Below are positions 35,150 through 45,144 of a stretch of DNA of 64,000 bases, piece by piece; the first letter of the stretch is position 1; each line of letters starts with the position of its first letter. Below the pieces are notes generated by a model, which saw only the letters and a program-made list of their open reading frames with translations, was not told the DNA's origin and made no database searches. Source of the stretch: Escarpia spicata (taxonomy: Eukaryota > Annelida > Polychaeta > Sabellida > Siboglinidae); assembly GCA_963995525.1 (NCBI GenBank), contig OZ023205.1, positions 44,591,204 through 44,655,203 of the forward strand, written 5' to 3'. The translations under genes were made by a program, and so were the position numbers.

Positions 35150-35544
35150 GCGCAGAAGAAAGGAAAAGGCAAGACAAAACCGTAAACGCAAGCAGTGTGT
35201 CAAGGCTCATCTGCTCGCCCGTGAGCAGCATGGAGCACATGATAATCTTGTACAGCTGTATAGGGGCTACAGAAAAATTCTATAGACGTATACCGTAATT
35301 TCTTACGGATGACATCAGAGGTTTTCATGTTCCTACTCGATCTGTTCATGCCTGCAATTGAGATGCAAACGACCCGATATCGTGCTCCCATCTCCCCCTC
35401 TGAACGACTGACCAACTAAGGCCTTGTCTTTTGTCGTAAGAACTCCGGACACTGCATTTTCCTTAGTCGGCAACACCTGCCGACACCCTGATACACGATT
35501 TGTCGCCGACTAAACTACACAAATCGGTTGGTGACCGCCGGCCT

Positions 35545-36270
35545 TAAGTTTTATTAAATGTTATTTATGTGAAGATGAAGTTTGTTAATGGCAGTGAGTA
35601 AACGACCTATTTAATGCTTTCCTTTGCACATATTAATTTATTCTTTGTACATAGAATGTTGTGATTACTAGGGTTTCAATAAAAACTGTATTGCTGTGCA
35701 GTTATTAAATATATAATTCTTTTTTACAACAGTTTTTTCTTTACCTGCACATTCAGGGACTGGTAACTCTTTCTGTTAATGTAGTCGGCCTCATTTTTAA
35801 GTTGTCATTTGAAGCGCATGAGCGTGCCATCGATGCAGCTAAGGACATCCGGGAATCCCACAATTACATGACATGGATTTTTAACAATATTAACATTTTC
35901 TTTAAGACAAAAATTCCACACATACAATAGGCCCTATATAGATCAATCGTCTTGCAGGTCTGTAAGTTGAGCCATAGCAAAAGTGTCCATTCGCACCTTC
36001 CCTGTTTACACCAAATTTACACTTGATTCAACGAAAATGTTTAAGATAAAAACATTTAAATAAAAAAATAATAACTAAATATTTTGATTACCAAAAACCG
36101 ACACCTCTGGGTAATGATCCGGCAATCGTAAGATTGATGATCAAATGTTCTACCGCCGAGCTAATATATCTTACCCTTACACTTGGCTTAAACCATATAA
36201 CCGTAAATTGCAATATATCTGTGTACCGTGTCTACCATGCATGCTGCAGATTGTAATGAAACGTAAATAA
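35545..36270. other. Intergenic, no gene recognised
   Basis: AT-rich. A weak tRNA-like block on the minus strand at about 36100-36165 was considered and rejected (stems do not pair). No other feature is supported. Confidence 0.45.
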
Positions 36271-36324
36271 TATTTATCTAACAGATGGCGGCATTCTCAC
36301 ATTCTGGGATAACTCCGTTTTATG

Positions 36325-36720
36325 TTGTTGCTTACCTGCAATTCTGGCAAATGCTTTCTTTGCATCGAGTGCACGCTGGCCAGTGGGGAAACGAATAAAT
36401 TGCCTGGATGCGGCACATATCAACCGTTGATACTCTTCCGATGCAGCGACCTGCGGTCGATCGCGAAATTTCCATCGCGTCGCCGATGATTGTGTGAATG
36501 GCCCCTGTGGCCATAAACGCAGGCATACCAACAACTGTAACAACGCTGGCAGAGGGTTGTTGCGCTGCGTCTTGGTAGCTATGTTCGGAATTATTTCTAG
36601 TATGTACAAATGTGTGCCTGGATGAAAACGGCATTTTTAAATACTTCATCCTCTGGTAATTCCTCTAAAGAGTTTTACCTATCTTTGAGAAAACGCGGAC
36701 GCCTAACATTACCATCTCGA
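36325..36720 (-). pseudogene. HARBI1-like (PIF/Harbinger) transposase exon fragment
   Basis: Reading the minus strand, RPRFLKDR and NSLEELPEDEVFK lead into RNNPLPALLQLLVCLRLW, then in another frame GAIHTIIGDAMEISRSTAGR and back to FIRFPTGQRALDAKKAFARI. These are the N-terminal and helix-turn-helix-like regions of Harbinger transposases. The fragment ends at GCAGGTAAGC (36331-36340), a splice donor, which fits the introns usual in these genes. The following exon with the DDE residues is absent. At least two frameshifts are present. Confidence 0.75.
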
Positions 36721-36965
36721 ATCTGCCTATGAAATTGTCGAAGGTGAGCAGCCAAGATTTTTGATTGTCTGAGTACGGTGTTGAGCGTGCTATATAGCAT
36801 ACTCAGGATTTAGACATTTCATGCTCAATCTGAGAATTATTTCCTGCTCAGAAAGTTTTATGACCTCCGTGAGTATGATGTGAAAGCGATCGAGGCTTGA
36901 GCATGAAATTCTGAGCACCTTGCACCGAGTACGGCTTTATAACTTCGGGCCCTATTCACAGAAGA
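36721..36965. other. Upstream part of the Harbinger fragment, with inverted repeat
   Basis: ATTTCATGCTCAA (about 36818) and TTGAGCATGAAAT (about 36897) are inverted copies. A GGGCCCTATTCACAGAAG sequence at 36950 could be an element end. No partner end was found on the other side. Confidence 0.35.
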
Positions 36966-37138
36966 TGGAATTTTTTTAATGCATTATTATAAAACACACA
37001 CACACACACGACGTAGAAAGAGGACACCCCTTGCAAATCGATACAAAGAAGGCTGACAAAGTCGGGAAGATCATACGATAATATCTGTCGACACCGTTTG
37101 TAGTATATATTATCAATTTTCTTCATAATGCTTACCAC
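36966..37138. other. No feature except a short (AC)n
   Basis: Contains about nine AC units at 36992-37009 and nothing coding. Confidence 0.4.
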
Positions 37139-37325
37139 TGATACCAGTGATATGATAAGGATACTATAATCAGCTACAATACACCTATACCAGTGATATA
37201 ATAAGGATACTATAATCAGATACAATACACTGATACCAGTGATATGATAAGGATATTATAATCAGATACAATACACTGATACCAGTGATATGATAAGGAT
37301 ACTATAATCAGCTACAATACGCTGT
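37139..37325 (+). repeat. 46-bp tandem repeat, 4 copies
   Basis: Units begin ATACCAGTGATATGATAAGG at 37141, 37187, 37233 and 37279, a strict 46-bp period with few substitutions. Confidence 0.9.
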
Positions 37326-37650
37326 GCCTCAACAGGATCATTACAAAGCTACTTGTCTGTGAATGTGTTCTTTGAAGGTTTTGATATCAAATGAATCCAA
37401 AACAATTATCGTCCAGTGCATACTTAGCCTTGATTATTGAGCACATGGAATAATTTGTGATACTATTGATAGGCTCCTAGGCCTATTACTTCACGCAGTA
37501 TTTCAATTTCATGCAACATTTGACATTATTCTTTACGTGCGTATCTCGTACATGTAGAGGCAGTACAATAAAGGAAAGTTCAGACAGTCACTGGAGATTC
37601 CTAGCGACCCACTCAAAATGGCTTGGTGACCCAATTTAGGATCGAGACCC
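37326..37650. other. Intergenic, no gene recognised
   Basis: No coding or repeat signal that I can support. Confidence 0.4.
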
Positions 37651-38740
37651 AGTGATTAAGAAGCGCCTTATTAACTGCAGTGAACGAATGGCTTAGGAAT
37701 CTCACTGACAACAATAAACTCTTCTCAACTTATGACGAAATATCGAGACGATTTACCAATGATGTGCAGATGTGTGCGTATGAATTATTAGACAATGAAA
37801 CTGCATCCAAAATTTGTTTTAAAATGAAGGCCGTTCCGACATTAGTTGGCAGAGAACCGACAAGAGTACCTAGCATGAGCACAGTGCTAGCAATGAACAT
37901 TCAGAGACTTTCACTTCCTCAGGCACAAGTTGAATGGATTTGTCACGGAAAGACCACAGGTGTCTCATGAATGATGAAACAACCAAAGCTGGCAAAATAC
38001 ATTATGTATTCAAAGCCTGTAACAAAGACGGAAAATTATGGGTTCTTGAAGTCAGTGAAATTTGCACGACCTGTACTCAAGACACACTGTCAGTATTCAA
38101 AGAGATTCTTGCTGACATCAGCTATTGAAGTAAGGAATCTGCAGTACACTGTGCATCAACTGAATCAAATTTAATGAGGAACATGCATCCTAATGTTATT
38201 AGATCATTTAGATGAACGATTTAATCTCTTTGAACTTCAGCATCCTGGAGCCGTGGGTTACCTGGAAGTGCAGAGACTACTAAAACAGCGATGAAGGAGG
38301 CAGAGGCAGGGTTATTTGGCAGCCAGCTAGTGCTAAATCCGGATCCTGGTCCTAAGAGACTTGTCCGGACCGGACGGCATCAAGGGCTTGGCTGCAGTGT
38401 TGACAAGAAGTCTAACCAATTGTTTCAAAGAAATGTGTCGCTTTCTCAACAAACAAGGCACATCAAACCATCTATTGAGATCTATTCTGCAAGACTTAGA
38501 AACAGCAGTCTGTCACTGAATGTAAGGGACTTGGTCTCACCGACAAGCTGATTAATTGTCCTCTGCGTTGCACGATTGAAGATGGTTCACATCTTGGACA
38601 CGAATACTACGCTACCAACAAGTTGTGTAATTCTGCCAGGATTCATGCAGAAATATCAGCAAATTCATGAATGGGACGAGCACGCCTGTCTTTGGAAATG
38701 CTAAACGCGTCAAGAAGGACAAGGAATTTGAGAATGTGAA
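37651..38740 (+). pseudogene. Decayed unknown protein, possibly transposon-associated
   Basis: The first frame (37680-37970) encodes FSTYDEISRRFTNDVQMCAY, then ASKICFKMKAVPTLVGREPT and RVPSMSTVLAMNIQRLSLPQ. A one-base shift near 37960 continues as MNDETTKAGKIHYVFKACNK and KLWVLEVSEI (to 38128). Further coding-like pieces with stops follow to about 38740 (ending GNAKRVKKDKEFENVK). I recognise the style of a multi-copy invertebrate protein of unknown function but cannot name the family. Without domains or intact ends no role can be assigned. Confidence 0.4.
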
Positions 38741-39930
38741 ATAACCTTCTAATGTAGTGTTGTTTCGATTAATCGATCTCATCATGCTTTCAATCAACGA
38801 ATCGATCACAATCTTGTGTGATCGATTTTAGATTATTTTCATTCTGAATTTAGGAGTATGCCTTCTACCACTTGTCATCTATATATGTATTTATCTGTTA
38901 CAGTTACTGCCGTACATGTCATTGTGCTTACATGTGTTTTCCATTCTGGCAAGTGCTCTACAAAGGTTACTACTGCGATTGGAAAGTCAGAAGTTTGAGT
39001 TTGGAAGACTAATTACTCTTTAATTCAATGAAGCTACAACTGAACTTAAAATACCTTGATTAAACAGACAGAGTCAACATCAGCAGTTCTGCAGTGAGCA
39101 ACATTATACACACTTGTGTACGTTTTACACGAGTTGTTGTTTGAAGGGCATGTTGGCTGGCACTTGAGGCATTCTATCTTGAGCAACTGAAGTGCCAAGC
39201 ATGCCTTCATAAATCTTTCAAGGAGTCTGTTACAGTTTGTGCTGTAATAAAGCTACAGAACTTACACAAGACAACCCATTCCACTTGAACAAGCAGTCAC
39301 TGTTACAGCCAGTACAAAAGTAGATACACAGCTAAGGCAGTCACACGTGTCGCATATGCAGCGTAGCCGGATGCAGCCTGGCCATATCCGCTGAGATACA
39401 CTGGTGGCGTTTGTGAACTGGCAGTGTCAGGCCGATAACTTGAACATTTTGACGAATTGAATCGGCAAGATGGATTTAAAGGCCTTAATTTCGAACACTG
39501 TCATTCCTAGTGTGCAAGTGTAAAAGATTGAGTGCACGTCTGTTAGAATATCAAAACTGGCATCAGGCAACAATTATCAAAGACACATATTCAACATATC
39601 TACCAAAATGACCAATGTAACATCGACACATGACAAGAACATAACACATTGCAGCTAAATGCACACACGCACTATGAATGACCTAACAACTATCTGCAAG
39701 GTGGCACCAGCAGCAGAATTTCCATGTGTTAAGTTTAGCATGCATTCATTCATAAAAATTTAGTTTTTATGCATATGTTTCACTAATGGCAAATTGGTGT
39801 GTGCTTCAAATGGATTTATATCGAACCAGTACCAGACCACAGCATCCATTTGAATGACATATCGGATCCTACTATCAAGAGATAATACATTACCTAGTTA
39901 TGGCTGAACAGCAAACATAGGACTTCATGA
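38741..39930. other. Intergenic, no gene recognised
   Basis: Contains a short inverted pair AATCGATC/GATCGATT around 38770-38825. Otherwise nothing supported. Confidence 0.4.
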
Positions 39931-40510
39931 ATATCGACCTTCGCTTTTCATTTGCAAACACCCAAAAGCATGAAAGTGATGTATTATTCAAGAGGTTGTC
40001 AGTCGGCGAATTTGAAAAGAAGGGAAACAATCCTAAACATCAGTCTGCCTGCCATGGCTCTTGTGAAGCAGAGAATATTTTCTTATCCCTTGGAAAGTAG
40101 GAATTGGGCAAATGTTTCGCACCGAGAAAACCAAAGGCCTACCAAAGCATAAGTTCAGTAAGAGATCTCCATGCGCTTAGACTGCGGAGAGTAAGACCAA
40201 GCTCACTACCATTGCCAGTGAGGTGTTCGTCTGGTTTGCTCATAACAAACATCACAGTAGCTGGACGCAAGATTGAGATAGGTCCACATCTTCATGAGTG
40301 CTAAAAAGTATGTTGTCAAAGTGAGACACGCCTTCAAGATACGCTCGCTGGAAATCCGAGAAGTTAGGTGATTTGCTGAAGAAGACAACTGAGGAAGAAG
40401 AAACAACAGCTCTATCAATGATATAATTCAATGGGGACAAGTTAATGACAGAGTAATCTGAATGAACTAGCCCAAGGTTCGAAACGGCAAGAAGAGGATC
40501 AGAACCCAAA
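39931..40510 (+). pseudogene. Possible decayed coding region, unknown
   Basis: One frame reads FKRLSVGEFEKKGNNPKHQS and CHGSCEAENIFLSLGK, then after a stop ELGKCFAPRKPKAYQS. The residue pattern is protein-like but interrupted, and no family is recognised. It could be the downstream part of the decayed gene at 37.7 kb. Overlapping minus-strand frames (40206-40509) are equally unsupported. Confidence 0.2.
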
Positions 40511-41223
40511 ATCTGTAGTGTAGTCTGTAGACTTAGAGTCCAGTATGTGTTCTACCCATTACGCAGTCCGTGGTAAGCAGAGCTGAAAATGCCTTGTTGA
40601 AAACAGAAAAATCACGTGCAATTGTTTCCCAAAAATGTGTCCCAATTCTTAGACTTAGTAAACTTGTGTACTGTAACTCATATCATGACATCACATCAGT
40701 CAGACTCAGAGACCGTGTTCGGCATGTATGAAATTGTGGATATAAATGTTGTATTTGTTGTCACGTGACTCGTTGGTCATTCTACCAACTTGTTAAAACA
40801 TCATATTATCTCAGTTGATAGGCTAAATTGTTACATAAAACTTACACTGTATGAAAACATAATAAAATATTCACATGGGAACCATTTTTCATTTATTGCC
40901 ATGATAGTTGTTATTGAGATATTAACCAGCGAAGTTGACATTTCAATGAAAACGATGTTATGTCTCCTCGGGCGATGAACTCGGCCATCTTCGGGTGTTT
41001 AAAAATTAGTTTCCGCACACTCACGCTTCATTTAAAATTCAGCCAATTATACAGTTTGTAAGAGATGTTTGGCTTCAATCTGACGTTGCTACCGTTTCTT
41101 GCCATCTGTTCTTGCATCAAATGTTGCAATGTCAATACAAGATGTTGATCAGTATCTAAAAGTTTGATTTTATTCAGGAAAAAAATGCATAATTAATTAA
41201 CTCAAATGCATAGTACACACTAT

Positions 41224-41255
<32 letters not shown>

Positions 41256-42070
41256 GACATCCATCAATAATTATATATTACATTACATACGTATATAAAC
41301 AAGATTTAACAAGACTGCCACACAGATAATTTACTCCAGATGGCAAGTGGATAAGTAAGCCTTTGTTTTATCGAAAGTTCATATATATATACATGTATAT
41401 AAATATATATAATGTATATATATATATAATATATATAATATATATATATATGTATTACTACATTAATACACTGGACACCATCACATATTATATTAATAAT
41501 ATATGTGCCTCCCGCCTTGCCTCCCTCCAATCTGAAATAGCCCTGAACTAATAAATACAAACATAATCATTATTAATTCAGTTAAAAATACAATGAACAT
41601 ATACTTAGCTAATAATAAATATTATTATATATGAGTGTTGTGTTAATTGTAACAATTTTTAGTAAGGAATACATTCAATACAACTATACCATCATAACAA
41701 AATGCATGATCATGTGACATGTCTGTTTTGAAAATTAATTATGATAATTAACATTAATTAATTAGTTATAAATCACTGAACTGACCATATGTGTGCATAC
41801 AGTTTACAATGAGTATACACTCTGCCAAATCTGATGGCACTATGTTAAGTATTTTATGAGTAATGAATAACGTTTTTAATTATCTAGAAAAATGCCCATT
41901 TCGGCGCCGTTTGCTCCTATTTCTAGAGTCTAGACCTAGCAATAGTAGCAACAACTTGATTAAGGGATTTAATCTTACAGAACCTGTCCAACAAAAACAC
42001 CACATTATAAATACTCAAATGATCATAACTACTCTTCTATAAAAGCGATGTTCAAAATTACAAAAGCATA
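40511..42070. other. Intergenic, AT-rich, with (AT)n tracts
   Basis: (TA)n stretches lie at 41231-41254 and 41380-41453, and two small frames over them are artefacts. No gene is recognised up to the edge of the Ngaro-like element. Confidence 0.6.
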
Positions 42071-42390
42071 TTTACGCAATGCAACAAGACAACACCAGAT
42101 ATGGAAGAAATGTGGCCAGAATAACCTTCTGACATTTATTTAATATTCACCCGATAATTGGATGAGTTGTTAGCTAAAACACAATACAATCAAATGTGGG
42201 CCATTTGAGGTCTTAAACATTGCCCCATTTATTTTATCTATACATTCTAAAAACAAGGCCCACATTATAGAATACCATACTTAAATTATGGTAATACACC
42301 AGAACTATTAAAAAGACGCCTCCCAGACATTTAGACGATTAAAACTACTAACTATTACCACATCCTAGAGAGAGGTGGGGCCATTCCGCC
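42071..42390 (-). repeat. Split direct repeat B2
   Basis: 320 bp starting TTTACGCAATGCAACAAGAC on the plus strand and ending GGGGCCATTCCGCC. It appears identical, base for base by eye, to 42888-43207. Confidence 0.95.
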
Positions 42391-42599
42391 TTCCGCCACA
42401 CCGTTTATTAATCCTATTTTAATTACCGCCCTAAAAACCCTGCGTACACTTGAAGGAGGAAAAAGCTTTAAGGCAAAACCTCGTGTACCATTTAGAAACA
42501 GGGAAAAGCGTCAGCAAAGCTAAAATTAACACATGTGCGTGTTGTGAAAATCCCATACATACTTATAACTAGTCTTATGGCAGGAGGGGAGGGAGGTGG
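42391..42599. other. Spacer between B2 and A2 of the Ngaro-like element
   Basis: 209 bp unique to this end, bounded by the two repeats. It has no open frame and may contain sequence needed for circular junction formation or be an insertion. Confidence 0.6.
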
Positions 42600-42888
42600 A
42601 GTCAAAACTGATACGATATTCGATAAACAACTGAACACGAGGAATTTCAAATGTGGCCGCTGCTGGAGGTGCAGTGGCCTTTTATGTCCTGAATGGTCGG
42701 ACTAGGTTTTACTGTATCACTACGCTAAAGCGCGGGAAGGCCGGCACGCCTTCAGGCTATTGGACTCTGACCTGGTCAAGGTACAGTGTCAGCTTGTTTA
42801 CCTAGCCTGCAGGCTGGCTCTAGGACTTTAGTGTTGCCTTGGTTGCCTCGCGTAAAACTTGTTATGCAATGTAATCGCATAAATCCCT
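42600..42888 (-). repeat. Split direct repeat A2
   Basis: 289 bp from AGTCAAAACTGATACGATA to GCATAAATCCCT, matching 49199-49487. It overlaps or abuts the B1 repeat at 42888, forming the internal junction that circular intermediates would carry. Confidence 0.95.
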
Positions 42889-43207
42889 TTACGCAATGCA
42901 ACAAGACAACACCAGATATGGAAGAAATGTGGCCAGAATAACCTTCTGACATTTATTTAATATTCACCCGATAATTGGATGAGTTGTTAGCTAAAACACA
43001 ATACAATCAAATGTGGGCCATTTGAGGTCTTAAACATTGCCCCATTTATTTTATCTATACATTCTAAAAACAAGGCCCACATTATAGAATACCATACTTA
43101 AATTATGGTAATACACCAGAACTATTAAAAAGACGCCTCCCAGACATTTAGACGATTAAAACTACTAACTATTACCACATCCTAGAGAGAGGTGGGGCCA
43201 TTCCGCC
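42888..43207 (-). repeat. Split direct repeat B1
   Basis: 320-bp copy of 42071-42390, offset by 817 bp. It lies between the RT stop codon and A2. Confidence 0.95.
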
Positions 43208-43326
43208 ACAAGGTCACCCGAACATGTGACCACCCCACCTCGTAACTTGAATTTATAAAGACCTCTAATATATACACACACATATACCACCAATTTTGAA
43301 GATCTCGCCCGTGACAAGACCCACAT

Positions 43327-45144
43327 TCATATATTGTTATAACTGTGCGGGGAGATGTGATATGGCAGGTCAATTGGCATGGTAGCTGCCCATGGCGCCA
43401 ACGATCTGAAATCGGCTACTTGACCGCGTGACAATCTATCTGCCAGCACGTTGACGCGACCTGGCACATGACATGCCATGAAGTTGATGTTGAACCTCAG
43501 ACATGTGAGAACCATTCTACGAAGTAGAGCCATAAGATGGGGTTCACGGGATGTCTGCTTATTGATTACTGGTACAAGCGCCTCATTGTCAGTGAAAAAG
43601 CAAACACTCCGGTTTGCCCATTCTTCCCCCCAGACTTCGACTGCGGCAACGATAGGGAACAACTCTAACACTGCAATGTTGAGGGAATACCAAGAGGGAG
43701 GCCAGGTTCCCCAGAACCATTCCTTGTCATACACTGCCCCATAACCTACCCTACCTGATGCATCGGTATACAGCTCCAAACAATCACCTGCGTGAAACTT
43801 GTCATTCAGGAAGAATGCTCTACCATTAAAATCTCTCAAGAAATATTCCCACACTTTCAGGTCGAGTTTGACTTGCTCAGTAAGCCTTACATGATGGTGT
43901 GGTCTGGTCAAGCCTACAGTTAAATCGATGAGGCGCCTTAAGAAACATCTTCCCGCTACGACCACCGAGCATGCGTGCCCCAATACGCCAATGAGAGATT
44001 GAAGATGCTGGAGAGTGACTTTCTGCCTTGCTAAGAATTCAGCTACAAGCGACTTACATTTCGCCAACTTATCCTCCGGGAGTCTGGCTTCCAACCTGAC
44101 TGTGTCCAACGTGATGCCTAAAAAGGGGAGTGTAGTAGCGGGACCCTGTGTCTTCTCCTGCGCTAAGGGGACACCCATCTGCCTACATAGCGAAAAGAAA
44201 GCATTCATGTCAGCTGCACATTTTTCAGAAGAATCTGCGAGGAACAAGAAATCATCGATATAATGGACCATTCCCGATACATTCAACTTAGACCTAGCTA
44301 CCCATTCTAAGGCTGTACTGAAAGATTCGAAAATAGAACAGGAACTAGCGCAACCCATAGGGAGAACAGCGTCCATATAGAATTTCCCTCTCCACTGAAA
44401 ACCTAACAATGGCGTGTCCTGTGGTGAAACTGGGATTATGCGGAATGCCGCTTCGATGTCTACCTTACCCAAAAAAATTGGGCACGGGGACTTCTTGATG
44501 AAGGTAATAGCGTCCTGTACCGTCGCATACTGTACTGAAGAGAATTCATGTGGAATACCATCATTCACTGACGATCCCCCTGGATAAGATAAGTGATGAA
44601 TCACTCGATACTCACCAGGTGTCTTTTTAGCTACAACTCCGAGCGGGGACACCCTAAAGTTGGGAACATTAGGTGGAACGTTGCATGGCCCAATAATACG
44701 ACCTAATTTCAATTCTTTCTTAATCTTTGCGTCTATTACTTCTGGATACTCGAATGCAGATTTCAAATTTTTAGTCAATGTTTGTGATTGAACTGGTGTG
44801 TTAAGACAACCTAAACGAAAACCATAGGTAAAGCCGTGGATAAGGTAGTGGGATAGATTGCTATCATAACCTTGCAACATGAGCTGTAGTACTGCTGGGG
44901 AAACAGGTGACGGCAGGAGATTGTGTTTATTGTCTGGGGTTAATGCGTGAGGTAATTGCTGGCAACCCGGCAGTACTGGTCTGTCTATATTGGATTCGCG
45001 GACACTGGGTAACTGGGTGGCCTGCCCCACATCGCTTGCATTTGTGCTGGTAGCGACATTTGCGACTGTCACAGTGCAGGCCCTTGTTATACGTGAAACA
45101 GGGGTTGGAACTTTGTGCCGGCCGGCGGGCTCCTCCCTTGCCAT
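43327..45144 (-). CDS. Reverse transcriptase-RNase H of the Ngaro-like element
   Basis: 605 codons, uninterrupted. Reverse transcriptase motifs: SPLGVVAKKTPGEYRVIHHL (about residues 166-185), FLGKVDIEAAFR (first catalytic Asp, residue 229), LPMGCASSCSIFESF, and the catalytic box HYIDDFLF (294-301), then LPFLGITLD. The segment LQSLIGVLGHACSVVVAGR (381-399) is typical of DIRS/Ngaro enzymes. RNase H follows with Asp 461 (YTDAS), Glu 494 (LELFP), Asp 519 (FTDNEA) and Asp 569 (ADRLSR), so the catalytic set is complete. The 5' end overlaps gag by about 218 nt in another frame, so translation may need frameshifting, or the first 80 residues are non-native. It copies the element RNA into cDNA. Confidence 0.92.
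   Translation of the reverse strand: MAREEPAGRHKVPTPVSRITRACTVTVANVATSTNASDVGQATQLPSVRESNIDRPVLPGCQQLPHALTPDNKHNLLPSPVSPAVLQLMLQGYDSNLSHYLIHGFTYGFRLGCLNTPVQSQTLTKNLKSAFEYPEVIDAKIKKELKLGRIIGPCNVPPNVPNFRVSPLGVVAKKTPGEYRVIHHLSYPGGSSVNDGIPHEFSSVQYATVQDAITFIKKSPCPIFLGKVDIEAAFRIIPVSPQDTPLLGFQWRGKFYMDAVLPMGCASSCSIFESFSTALEWVARSKLNVSGMVHYIDDFLFLADSSEKCAADMNAFFSLCRQMGVPLAQEKTQGPATTLPFLGITLDTVRLEARLPEDKLAKCKSLVAEFLARQKVTLQHLQSLIGVLGHACSVVVAGRCFLRRLIDLTVGLTRPHHHVRLTEQVKLDLKVWEYFLRDFNGRAFFLNDKFHAGDCLELYTDASGRVGYGAVYDKEWFWGTWPPSWYSLNIAVLELFPIVAAVEVWGEEWANRSVCFFTDNEALVPVINKQTSREPHLMALLRRMVLTCLRFNINFMACHVPGRVNVLADRLSRGQVADFRSLAPWAATMPIDLPYHISPHSYNNI

Larger units (their letters stand above)
31080..35420 (+). 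pseudogene. HARBI1-like transposase N-terminal remnant (31080-31128 and 35150-35420)
   Basis: Left of the Gypsy insertion an ATG frame reads MESTRDLALSVVAL. To the right a basic region (RRRKEKARQNRKRKQ), then HLLAREQHGAHDNLVQLYRG, and in another frame VYRNFLRMTSEVFMFLLDL and APISPSERLTN, correspond in order to the start of Harbinger transposases. This part precedes the DDE nuclease, which is absent. Frames change at the insertion site and near 35285, and a TAA ends it at 35417, close to the terminal inverted repeat. Confidence 0.65.
30762..35544 (+). mobile_element. PIF/Harbinger deletion derivative, split by Gypsy element 2
   Basis: Left end AGTCCGCCCGTGACCAA and right end (reverse complement) AGGCCGGCGGTCACCAA match at about 14 of 19 positions. 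Both are flanked by TAA (30759-30761 and 35545-35547), the 3-bp TWA duplication of this superfamily. Inside are the N-terminal parts of a HARBI1-like transposase. Without the nested Gypsy it is only about 760 bp, so most of the transposase gene was deleted and the copy is non-autonomous. Confidence 0.6.

Noticed and set aside
36095..36170. Minus-strand tRNA-like block with AGCTCGGCGGTAGAACA
   Set aside because: The D-arm resembles a tRNA but the anticodon, T and acceptor stems do not pair. At best it is a decayed tRNA-derived SINE head.
41306..41560. Tyr/Ile-rich open frames on both strands
   Set aside because: They translate (AT)n stretches and have no conserved features.
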